From Lachnospiraceae bacterium UBA7179 (lineage in GTDB: Bacteria; Bacillota; Clostridia; Lachnospirales; Lachnospiraceae), in NCBI GenBank assembly GCA_002491195.1, contig DKVL01000040.1:1-18038 (forward strand): a stretch of 18,038 nucleotides of DNA, in the 5' to 3' direction. The notes beneath the pieces were generated by a model that saw only the letters and a list, made by a program, of their open reading frames with translations, searched no databases and was not told the DNA's origin. Shown here piece by piece: positions 7,226 to 13,416 of this stretch (position 1 is its first letter; each line of letters opens with the position of its first letter). A program made the position numbers and the translations under genes.

Positions 7226-7282
7226 ATAGTTACATAAACTTCATTATGTCATCATAGTATCTTGATTCGTATGCTTTGTCAA
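7226..7282 (-). promoter_or_regulatory. Strong promoter of the six-gene minus-strand operon, with a dyad at the start site
   Basis: On the minus strand, TTGACA (7282-7277), a 17-base spacer and TACTAT (7259-7254) form a near-consensus sigma-A promoter starting near 7247. An inverted repeat ACATAA/TTATGT (7232-7237 and 7244-7249) covers the predicted start site and could be an operator. The leader of about 75 bases does not match the preQ1-I riboswitch pattern as I know it. Confidence 0.8.
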
Positions 7283-7327
7283 GTGGGACCTGTGTAATAA
7301 CAATGTTGCTGTTTCGAAAGAATATGA

Positions 7328-7356
7328 TATACAAACGCAGAAAAGTCCGCTATACT
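7328..7356 (+). promoter_or_regulatory. Promoter of the flavoprotein gene
   Basis: TATACA (7328-7333, four of six -35 bases) and TATACT (7351-7356) are 17 bases apart, giving a start near 7363 and a leader of about 30 bases. It is back to back with the operon promoter at 7254-7282, with 45 bases between the two -35 boxes. Confidence 0.6.
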
Positions 7357-7393
7357 GTATATAGATGTTTATACAGAAAGCGAGGTTTCAGGT

Positions 7394-8758
7394 ATGCAAT
7401 ACGATGTGATAATAATAGGGGCTGGTCCGGGCGGAATTTTCTCGGCGTATGAGATGATTCATCAAAACCGGGATCTCAAAATAGCGGTTTTTGAGTCGGG
7501 GCACGCGCTGGATCAGCGGCACTGTCCGATTGACGGCGACAAGGTAAAAAGCTGTATCAAATGTCAAAGCTGCTCTATCATGAGCGGATTTGGCGGCGCA
7601 GGCGCTTTCTCGGATGGAAAATATAATATTACAAATGATTTCGGCGGAACGCTGTATGAGCATATCGGCAAAGCGAAGGCGGTTGAGCTGATGGAGTATG
7701 TGGACGCGATCAATATGAAATACGGCGGGGAGGGCACGAAGATGTACTCGACCGCGGGCACGCACTTGAAAAAGCTCTGCCTGCAGAACAAGCTGAATCT
7801 CCTCGATGCCTCTGTCCGCCATCTGGGAACGGATATCAATTATATTGTACTGGAAAATCTTTATGCAGAGATGAAGGACAAGGTTGATTTTTATTTTGAT
7901 ACACCAGTTACGGATGTTGAGGTGTCAGGCGGCGGGTATCGGGTGAAATGTGGAGAGGACTGTTATGAATGTGGCAAGTGTGTCATCTCTGTCGGGAGGA
8001 GCGGGAGCAAGTGGATGGAAAATATCTGTGCCAAACTGGCGATTCCCACGAAGTCTAACCGCGTGGATATCGGTGTGCGCGTTGAGCTGCCCGCGGTGAT
8101 TTTTTCCCATCTCACGGATGAACTGTATGAGAGTAAGATCGTATACCGGACGGAAAAATTTGAGGACAGGGTGCGGACGTTCTGCATGAATCCCAAGGGG
8201 ATTGTGGTCAATGAGAACACAAATGGCATTGTGACAGTCAACGGACACAGTTACGAGGGCGCTGACAAACAGACGGAGAACACAAATTTTGCCCTGCTGG
8301 TCGCAAAGCATTTTTCCGAGCCGTTTAAGGACAGCAATGGATACGGCGAGAGTATTGCAAAGTTATCCAATATGCTGGGCGGCGGTGTGATTGTGCAGCG
8401 TTTTGGAGACCTGGTGCGCGGCAGACGCAGCAACGCAAAACGCATTGAGGAAGGGCTGGTCACACCGACGCTCGCAGCGACACCCGGCGATCTGAGTCTT
8501 GTGCTGCCCAAGCGTATCCTGGATGGTATCATAGAGATGATTTACGCTTTGGACAAGATCGCACCGGGGACGGCAAACGATGATACTCTTTTGTATGGAG
8601 TCGAGGTCAAGTTCTACAATATGGAGGTCGATATTGATGAGAACCTTGAGACCAGATATAAGGGGCTGTATGTGATCGGTGACGGAAGCGGTGTGACGCA
8701 CTCCCTGTCCCATGCTTCAGCAAGCGGTGTGTATGTGGCGCGGCAGATTGTTGGCTAG
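7394..8758 (+). CDS. COG2509-type NAD(P)/FAD-dependent oxidoreductase
   Basis: 454 residues. The N-terminal dinucleotide-binding motif is GAGPGG at 9-14, with the acidic residue closing the second strand at Glu34, so it binds FAD. A cysteine cluster follows (C44, C54, C57, C60) leading into SGFGGAGAFSDGKYN, which is characteristic of the 'uncharacterised FAD-dependent dehydrogenase' group. The cluster could hold a metal or form redox disulfides. The C-terminus carries the second FAD motif GLYVIGDGSG, then HSLSHASASG. The length is usual for the family. The reaction is unknown; relatives are described only as FAD-dependent dehydrogenases. The ATG has only a weak GAGG eight bases upstream. It is transcribed divergently from the putative queuosine operon, which may or may not be meaningful. 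Confidence 0.9.
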   Translation: MQYDVIIIGAGPGGIFSAYEMIHQNRDLKIAVFESGHALDQRHCPIDGDKVKSCIKCQSCSIMSGFGGAGAFSDGKYNITNDFGGTLYEHIGKAKAVELMEYVDAINMKYGGEGTKMYSTAGTHLKKLCLQNKLNLLDASVRHLGTDINYIVLENLYAEMKDKVDFYFDTPVTDVEVSGGGYRVKCGEDCYECGKCVISVGRSGSKWMENICAKLAIPTKSNRVDIGVRVELPAVIFSHLTDELYESKIVYRTEKFEDRVRTFCMNPKGIVVNENTNGIVTVNGHSYEGADKQTENTNFALLVAKHFSEPFKDSNGYGESIAKLSNMLGGGVIVQRFGDLVRGRRSNAKRIEEGLVTPTLAATPGDLSLVLPKRILDGIIEMIYALDKIAPGTANDDTLLYGVEVKFYNMEVDIDENLETRYKGLYVIGDGSGVTHSLSHASASGVYVARQIVG

Positions 8759-8814
8759 GAACTGTTCAGAAATAGACAAGTCAAGATGTGCAGCTTATTT
8801 TTGAATAGTTCTTT
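8759..8814 (+). terminator. Long imperfect hairpin between the flavoprotein gene and the next gene
   Basis: Sixteen bases starting at the base after the stop codon (8759-8774) pair fully with 8796-8811 if two G-U pairs are allowed, over a 21-base loop. The T-rich stretch lies in the right arm, with only TTT following. It directly precedes the AAGGAG of the next gene, so it is either a partial terminator/attenuator or an RNA-stability structure. Confidence 0.5.
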
Positions 8815-8828
8815 AAGGAGTGTATGGA

Positions 8829-9377
8829 ATGAAAAAAGTCCGTCTGGCAGTACGGCTGGTATGTATCAGTGTCATTGTAATTTATTTTACAGGGATTGAG
8901 CAGTTCCCGAGTGATCGGAATATTCTGCGGGTAAAGTATGCTGTCGGGAACGATTTATATTTCATAGGGGCAGACAAGGATGAGGCAGTGACCTATCATT
9001 TTTTGCTCAATGTAAACGAAAACGACGAGGAACTGAGGCAAGTGATCGAAAAGTCAAAGGATTCCATTGAGCTGGATGGTAGGAAATATACGCTGATCTA
9101 TTATTCCAGTGAGATATCCGGGGGACAACACGCTTTTTTGCAGTTGTCGAATTATCAGGATCAGGATATCAGTGACAGGTTTGACAATATGTGCATATGG
9201 GGAGGCTGGGAGCATCGATACGGCGATACGATCTATGACGCTGCGCAGACTTATACATGGCTCGAAGACATCAGATATCTGTCCGTTGACGCAAAAGTGG
9301 ACCAGAATGCCGCGGAGGGTGGAATTGACTGGTTTGCAGTCTGGGACACTCTGGAGAGCTGCGAGGTGATCGAGTAG
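8829..9377 (+). CDS. Membrane-anchored extracytoplasmic protein, family not recognised
   Basis: A 182-residue product from ATG 8829, eight bases after AAGGAG (8815-8820); an in-frame GTG at 8820 lies inside that site and is rejected. A short basic N-terminus is followed by one hydrophobic segment at about 8-22, an uncleaved anchor or signal sequence. There is no lipobox. The rest is hydrophilic and acidic, rich in aromatic residues, with likely mixed alpha/beta structure. I recognise no domain or motif. It lies three bases before a four-helix membrane protein gene, so the two probably form a pair. Expression could come from readthrough of the flavoprotein transcript through the hairpin at 8759-8811. 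Confidence 0.7.
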   Translation: MKKVRLAVRLVCISVIVIYFTGIEQFPSDRNILRVKYAVGNDLYFIGADKDEAVTYHFLLNVNENDEELRQVIEKSKDSIELDGRKYTLIYYSSEISGGQHAFLQLSNYQDQDISDRFDNMCIWGGWEHRYGDTIYDAAQTYTWLEDIRYLSVDAKVDQNAAEGGIDWFAVWDTLESCEVIE

Positions 9378-9380
9378 GCT

Positions 9381-9878
9381 ATGGATAGAAAAGAAAAAAG
9401 GATATGGCGCGCGTTTGGATCGGTCATCACTGTAGTCGTTGATATCATCCTGGTTACAATCACTGCGCTGATACTGGCATCGTATATGGATATGGTAAAT
9501 GTGATCTTTCTGATCGTGGAGTGGATGATCTCGTTAGTGATGGAACTGTTTCTGGCGTATTTGTTTGGATACCGCCGCAAGGAACAGCTGGCATACCTGA
9601 CTGGGATCTGTACGATGACGCAGTGCTCTGGCAATATCATTTTATGGATCCTTATGATCGCAGATGGAATCCAGTTTCTACTATGGTATATCCCGGTCAG
9701 ATTCCTGGGATTTGTGGTGGAGGCAGTGTGTTATGGCATGTATCTGGATCGGAAAGAGAATGGACGGGTTGGCAGGAAAGTGATGATTTCCCTGATCGGC
9801 AATGGATTGTCAGGATTCCTGAATCTGATGGTATCGTTTGACATTGCGATGGCGGTCAGTGATTTTTTACGTCGCTGA
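9381..9878 (+). CDS. Four-helix integral membrane protein, unknown function
   Basis: 165 residues starting three bases after the preceding stop, with GAGGTG in the end of that gene acting as ribosome-binding site. A basic N-terminus (MDRKEKRIWRAFG) is followed by hydrophobic stretches at roughly 12-34, 38-63, 80-118 (probably two passes) and 135-160. The long hydrophobic runs are broken only by short basic loops (GYRRKEQ, DRKENGRVGRK). No transporter or enzyme motif is visible. Tight coupling to the preceding anchored protein suggests that they act as a membrane complex. A clear terminator follows at 9897-9936. Confidence 0.75.
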   Translation: MDRKEKRIWRAFGSVITVVVDIILVTITALILASYMDMVNVIFLIVEWMISLVMELFLAYLFGYRRKEQLAYLTGICTMTQCSGNIILWILMIADGIQFLLWYIPVRFLGFVVEAVCYGMYLDRKENGRVGRKVMISLIGNGLSGFLNLMVSFDIAMAVSDFLRR

Positions 9879-9896
9879 TGGAAAGAGGTTATAGAG

Positions 9897-9936
9897 AAAA
9901 GCACATGGGTTCATGATGGAATCCCTGTGCTTTTTT
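9897..9936 (+). terminator. Intrinsic terminator after the membrane protein pair
   Basis: AAAAGCACA (T bulge) GGG at 9897-9909 pairs with CCC-TGTGCTTTT at 9923-9934 over a 13-base loop, and the T-run continues to 9936. It ends the plus-strand unit that began at 7394 or 8829. Confidence 0.85.
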
Positions 9937-10076
9937 ATGCACAGGCCTGCATATGGAACTTAGCTGTTTCACAGCATGCGGGCCGCGCGGCGAGTAGTGG
10001 AGAAGGTCATCCACTACTCGATTGCACAGGCAAAGTCCTCTCTGCCCGATTGCACAAGGACGCATGAAGAGATACT
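9937..10076 (+). other. Gene-free stretch with a GC-rich segment, a perfect 11-bp hairpin and a direct repeat
   Basis: This is the main part of the 335-base gap before padR. An 11-base stem (9991-10001 with 10010-10020) is perfect, with an eight-base loop and no T-tract. The decamer CGATTGCACA is repeated exactly at 10019-10028 and 10047-10056. The segment 9980-9992 is GC-rich, unlike its surroundings. No credible protein is encoded. It could be a degenerate mobile repeat or a small structured RNA. Confidence 0.4.
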
Positions 10077-10098
10077 TCAATGTAATAATATACATTGA
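10077..10098 (+). promoter_or_regulatory. PadR-type operator overlapping the padR promoter
   Basis: A perfect 8-bp inverted repeat TCAATGTA/TACATTGA with a six-base centre contains ATGT-N8-ACAT, the known recognition pattern of PadR-family repressors. Its right end overlaps four bases of the -35 hexamer, the expected geometry for autorepression. Confidence 0.75.
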
Positions 10099-10123
10099 CA
10101 GGTGAGGTATATTTGTGTATATT
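10095..10123 (+). promoter_or_regulatory. Promoter of the padR-DUF1700-DUF4097 operon
   Basis: Perfect TTGACA (10095-10100), 17-base spacer, TATATT (10118-10123), start near 10130. A start site here excludes upstream in-frame starts near 10115 and supports translation from the ATG at 10214. An AGGAGG at 10131-10136 in the leader has no start codon at a workable distance. Confidence 0.8.
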
Positions 10124-10213
10124 ATATGTCAGGAGGAAAAACAGATTTATCATCTAATGCACACATTGTTATGGATAAGAATCTCAATGAGTGGCATGGA
10201 AAGGAGGGAGACT

Positions 10214-10537
10214 ATGTCGATCACATCAGATATTCTCCGGGGGCATACGGAAGCGATCATACTTTCCAACCTGCTTGAGCAGGACAGTTACGGATATCAG
10301 ATCAATAAGGACATTATGAAAAAGACCAACAATGCCTATGAATTGAAGGAAGCGACGCTCTATTCGGCGTTTCGGCGGCTTGAGCAGGCAGGGTGTATCA
10401 GAACCTACTGGGGCGATGAGACAGTAGGGGCCAGACGTCGTTATTATGCCATCACAGAAGAGGGCAGAAAGGCCTATCAGGGGTATAAGCAGGAGTGGCA
10501 GGAGGCCAAGGAAATTATTGACCAGCTGCTAAAATGA
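10214..10537 (+). CDS. PadR-family transcriptional repressor
   Basis: 107 residues starting at an ATG five bases after AAGGAGGG (10201-10208). It has the PadR winged helix: RGHTEAIILSNLLEQDSYGYQINKDI, then EATLYSAFRRLEQAGCI as the recognition region, and a basic wing GARRRYYAITEEGR. A short C-terminal helix (KEIIDQLLK) for dimerisation classes it as the small PadR-s2 type. It probably represses its own operon through the ATGT-N8-ACAT site at 10080-10095. The two downstream genes encode a DUF1700 membrane protein and a DUF4097 beta-solenoid protein. This three-gene set is widespread in Firmicutes and thought to respond to envelope stress, though the inducer is not generally known. Confidence 0.9.
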   Translation: MSITSDILRGHTEAIILSNLLEQDSYGYQINKDIMKKTNNAYELKEATLYSAFRRLEQAGCIRTYWGDETVGARRRYYAITEEGRKAYQGYKQEWQEAKEIIDQLLK

Positions 10538-10569
10538 CATTTTTGTGATATGTGAGGAGGAGAAAAAGA

Positions 10570-11256
10570 ATGAAAGAGAAAATCAGACAGCATTTTAATA
10601 TGATATTTACTGATGCGCCTAAGACGAGGAAGGCGATTGACTTAAAGGATGAAATGATGCAGAGTGCGCTGGATAAGTATGATGACATGGTGGCGGACGG
10701 ATATTCCGAGGAGGATGCCTATGAAAATGTCATTCAATCGATCGGTGACGTGACAGAGCTTTTTCCTGCGGTGGAGGAGAAAAATCCGTTTGTCTTATCG
10801 GAACAGGACAGGAAGAAAAAGGCATTGTTGACAAGTATTGCAACAGGTATTTACATTTTTGCAGGCGCAGTATTTTTTTACTTTGCAGCGGATGGCAGGG
10901 ATTCGCAATTTGGGCTGGTTCTTACAATCCTGCTCTGCATCGCACCTACGGTAATGCGTGTGTATGCTGCCAATATGTATCCTGACTATCGCAGGAAGGA
11001 AGAGCAGGATATGGTAGAGTTTTACAAAGAGATAGGGTATGGCAGAAATAAGGCGCGTGCAGTCCGCAAAAGCATTAATTCCATTATCTGGAGCGTCACG
11101 CTGGTGTTGTATTTTATCATTAGTTTTGTAAGCTGGCAGTGGAATATAACATGGATTATCTTTCTGATTGCGCTCTGCCTGCAGGCGATTGTAAAGCTTG
11201 TTTTTGAACTGAATATGGATGAACAGAGTTTTATAGACAATGTCAAGAAAAAGTAA
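10570..11256 (+). CDS. DUF1700-type membrane protein with N-terminal permease-prefix domain
   Basis: 228 residues from an ATG seven bases after GAGGAGGAG; an in-frame GTG at 10552 precedes that ribosome-binding site and is rejected. Residues 1-65 form a helical cytosolic domain with the typical pattern (KYDDMVADGYSEEDAYENVIQSIGD) seen in DUF1700 and 'permease prefix' proteins. Then come about four membrane helices at roughly 80-104, 106-130, 170-190 and 193-215, with a cytosolic basic loop between the second and third. The family is usually encoded between a PadR regulator and a DUF4097 protein, as here. The biochemical role is unknown; it may be a membrane sensor or anchor for its neighbours. 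Confidence 0.85.
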   Translation: MKEKIRQHFNMIFTDAPKTRKAIDLKDEMMQSALDKYDDMVADGYSEEDAYENVIQSIGDVTELFPAVEEKNPFVLSEQDRKKKALLTSIATGIYIFAGAVFFYFAADGRDSQFGLVLTILLCIAPTVMRVYAANMYPDYRRKEEQDMVEFYKEIGYGRNKARAVRKSINSIIWSVTLVLYFIISFVSWQWNITWIIFLIALCLQAIVKLVFELNMDEQSFIDNVKKK

Positions 11257-11289
11257 CAAGGCTTGGGACATGGAAAGGAATAACAGAAT

Positions 11290-12615
11290 ATGAAAAAGCG
11301 AAAAATTACGGCGCTTGTGCTGCTGTGCATTCTTACTGCTGGGCTGTGCGGGATATTTGCATACGGTATGACAGGGCACGACATTTACAGGATTGGCTAT
11401 GGCAGCAGGCTGGATCACGGTGGGGCTGCCAGTGTATATGGCAGTCCGCAGCTGGTGATGGAACAAGAGGTTTCACTCGACGGAATTGACAAGATTTCCG
11501 TGCAATATGATATGAACAGCAATGACATAATGATTTATGAAAGTGAAGGTGATTTCCTGACGGTCAGGGAATACAGTGAACTGGATCTGAAAGAGGAAGA
11601 TCTTTCCACAGTGACAGTGAAAGGCGGCGAACTTGAAGTCCGGGGGAAACCGAGAAACGGAAGGAGTTTTCAGATACGGATCGGATTGTTTGGTGTCAGA
11701 TCCCCGTACGGGTATACGGAAATCGGCCTGCCGTCGTCTTATAAAGGACAGCTTGAGCTTGCTACAGCCAGTGGAGAGATCGAGTCCCAGATCGATATTG
11801 CGCTTGAAAAAGAGTTTCAGGCATCGTCAAGCAGCGGTGATGTGACCATACCGAATATTACGGCAAAAACTGTGTCATTGCACTGTACCAGTGGAGATAT
11901 TGAGGCTGGCGCGATTCATACAGATGTCAACGATGCCGCGGGAACAGTTACGATTGCGACAAGCAGCGGAAATATTGAGGTTGATCAGCTGACCGGCGGG
12001 GTGGACATTGAGAGTACCAGCGGGGAAATCACTGTGAAACAGCTGACAGGCGAAACGAAGATCAAAAGCAGCAGCGGCAACATAGAGTCGGAAACAATTA
12101 CAGGAGATACCCGGCTGGAGACAACCAGCGGTGATATCAGCGTAAAGCATATAGACGGAGCTGTTACCGCAGAATCGTCGAGCGGCCGCATTGAAATCCA
12201 TGAGGGAAGCGGAGAGCGGACAGTCAGAACAACCTCGGGCGATATTCAATTGGAAGATATTGCCGATATGTGGGAGGTCCGGTCGTCCAGCGGTGAGGTG
12301 TGGCTCAAAGCGCGGGAGGGCAGCGGCAGCATCAGTACGACCAGCGGAGATATTGATCTGGAACTTGGAAAACTCACGGGAGATCTCCAGATCGACAGCA
12401 GCAGCGGGGTGGTAAAGATCAGGCTTTCAGCGGACAATGCGTTTGATTTTGAGGCAAATACGTCCAGCGGTGATATTCAGACTTTTTTTGACGGGGATCT
12501 GAATTTCTCCAAGAAAGGAAACAGTGCCAAGGGGACTTATGGGGATCCTGCGAATGGAAGTCATATAGATATTAGTACAACCAGCGGTGATGTGCGGGTG
12601 ACGGACAAAAAATAA
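11290..12615 (+). CDS. DUF4097 beta-solenoid protein, membrane anchored
   Basis: 441 residues. The N-terminus (MKKRKITALVLLCILTAGL) is a signal/anchor segment. The cysteine that follows lacks a small residue before it, so it is not a convincing lipobox. Residues 50-140 form a less regular beta domain. From about 155 to the end there are 14 repeats of the form [ST]SG[DEN][IV], each a coil of a right-handed beta-helix. Seven successive repeats in the middle are exactly 18 residues apart, and the residue before SG alternates Ser and Thr. The protein is probably outside the membrane. DUF4097 proteins are common partners of PadR and DUF1700, with adhesin-like solenoids but no known enzyme activity. 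No clear terminator follows. Confidence 0.9.
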   Translation: MKKRKITALVLLCILTAGLCGIFAYGMTGHDIYRIGYGSRLDHGGAASVYGSPQLVMEQEVSLDGIDKISVQYDMNSNDIMIYESEGDFLTVREYSELDLKEEDLSTVTVKGGELEVRGKPRNGRSFQIRIGLFGVRSPYGYTEIGLPSSYKGQLELATASGEIESQIDIALEKEFQASSSSGDVTIPNITAKTVSLHCTSGDIEAGAIHTDVNDAAGTVTIATSSGNIEVDQLTGGVDIESTSGEITVKQLTGETKIKSSSGNIESETITGDTRLETTSGDISVKHIDGAVTAESSSGRIEIHEGSGERTVRTTSGDIQLEDIADMWEVRSSSGEVWLKAREGSGSISTTSGDIDLELGKLTGDLQIDSSSGVVKIRLSADNAFDFEANTSSGDIQTFFDGDLNFSKKGNSAKGTYGDPANGSHIDISTTSGDVRVTDKK

Positions 12616-12644
12616 AAAAATTTCTTTATCCAGCGTTTCATATG

Positions 12645-12774
12645 TGTTATAATCAATATCGTGGTCTGCCGTTATACGGCGTTCTTGTCACAAGTAATTT
12701 CTTAACAGTCCCTAAGGATCTGTAGAACTTTGGTATTATAGATTTTTGTTATTGAAGAACTTTGGCATTATAGA
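12645..12774 (+). promoter_or_regulatory. Promoter region of thrH with a tandem repeat
   Basis: An extended -10 TGTTATAAT (12645-12653) gives one possible start. Nearer the gene, a 19-base unit AGAACTTTGGyATTATAGA occurs twice, at 12724-12742 and 12756-12774, 32 bases apart with one difference. The second copy provides TATAGA (12769-12774), 17 bases after TTGTTA (12746-12751), a plausible second promoter. A small hairpin GCCGT/ACGGC lies at 12668-12680. Confidence 0.5.
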
Positions 12775-12806
12775 ATTTTATGAATAGAAAGGACGTAGGT
12801 ATTGAG

Positions 12807-13409
12807 ATGTACATAACATGTTTGGATCTGGAAGGTGTATTGGTTCCCGAGATTTGGATTGCGTTTGCGGAGGCGAGCGGTATTCCCGAGCTGAAGAAGA
12901 CAACGCGCGACGAACCGGATTATGATAAATTGATGACATGGAGACTGGGGGTTTTGAAGGAACATGGGCTTGGCTTGAAGGAGATTCAGGAGACGATCGC
13001 AAAGATCGATCCGATGCCGGGCGCAAAGGAGTTTCTTGACGAGCTGCGCTCCATCACACAGGTCATTATCATCAGTGATACGTTTTCCCAGTTTGCGACG
13101 CCTCTGATGAAGAAACTTGGCTGGCCGACAATCTTCTGCAATTCGCTCGAAGTTGCCGCAAGCGGCGAGATCACTGGTTTCAAGATGCGCTGTGAGCAGT
13201 CAAAGCTCACGACCGTCAAGGCGCTGCAGTCGATTGGATATGAGACGATCGCGAGCGGTGACAGCTACAATGATCTCGGTATGATCAAGGCGAGCAAGGC
13301 GGGCTTTTTATTCAGGAGTACTGACAAGATCAAGGCAGACAACCCGGAGCTTGCGGCGTATGAGACCTATGATGAGCTGATGGGGGCGATCAGGAGGGCG
13401 ATGGTATAA
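12807..13409 (+). CDS. thrH: ThrH: phosphoserine phosphatase / homoserine phosphotransferase
   Basis: 200 residues, closely resembling Pseudomonas ThrH along its length: CLDLEGVLVPEIWIAFAE at the start, the TTRDxPDYDxLM segment, and motif II Ser90-Asp91 (ISDTF). The HAD motif IV GDSYND is at 151-156. Asp7 is the phosphoryl-accepting nucleophile of motif I, with Glu9 where most HAD phosphatases have Asp, as is usual for ThrH. It dephosphorylates phosphoserine and can pass the phosphate to homoserine, linking serine and threonine synthesis in the cytosol. The start follows family length; the upstream in-frame ATG at 12780 would lie at the predicted transcript start and lacks a ribosome-binding site. 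The gene is monocistronic and converges on the ABC-F gene, seven bases away. Confidence 0.92.
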   Translation: MYITCLDLEGVLVPEIWIAFAEASGIPELKKTTRDEPDYDKLMTWRLGVLKEHGLGLKEIQETIAKIDPMPGAKEFLDELRSITQVIIISDTFSQFATPLMKKLGWPTIFCNSLEVAASGEITGFKMRCEQSKLTTVKALQSIGYETIASGDSYNDLGMIKASKAGFLFRSTDKIKADNPELAAYETYDELMGAIRRAMV

Positions 13410-13416
13410 CCGATGG

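Noticed and set aside
7173..7247. preQ1 riboswitch in the leader of the putative queuosine salvage operon
   Set aside because: The leader is AT-rich and lacks the short stem plus A-rich tail pattern of preQ1-I. I could not support types II or III by eye either.
10115..10213. N-terminal extension of PadR from an earlier in-frame start
   Set aside because: The predicted transcript starts near 10130, after the earliest candidate, and AAGGAGGG sits five bases before the ATG at 10214.
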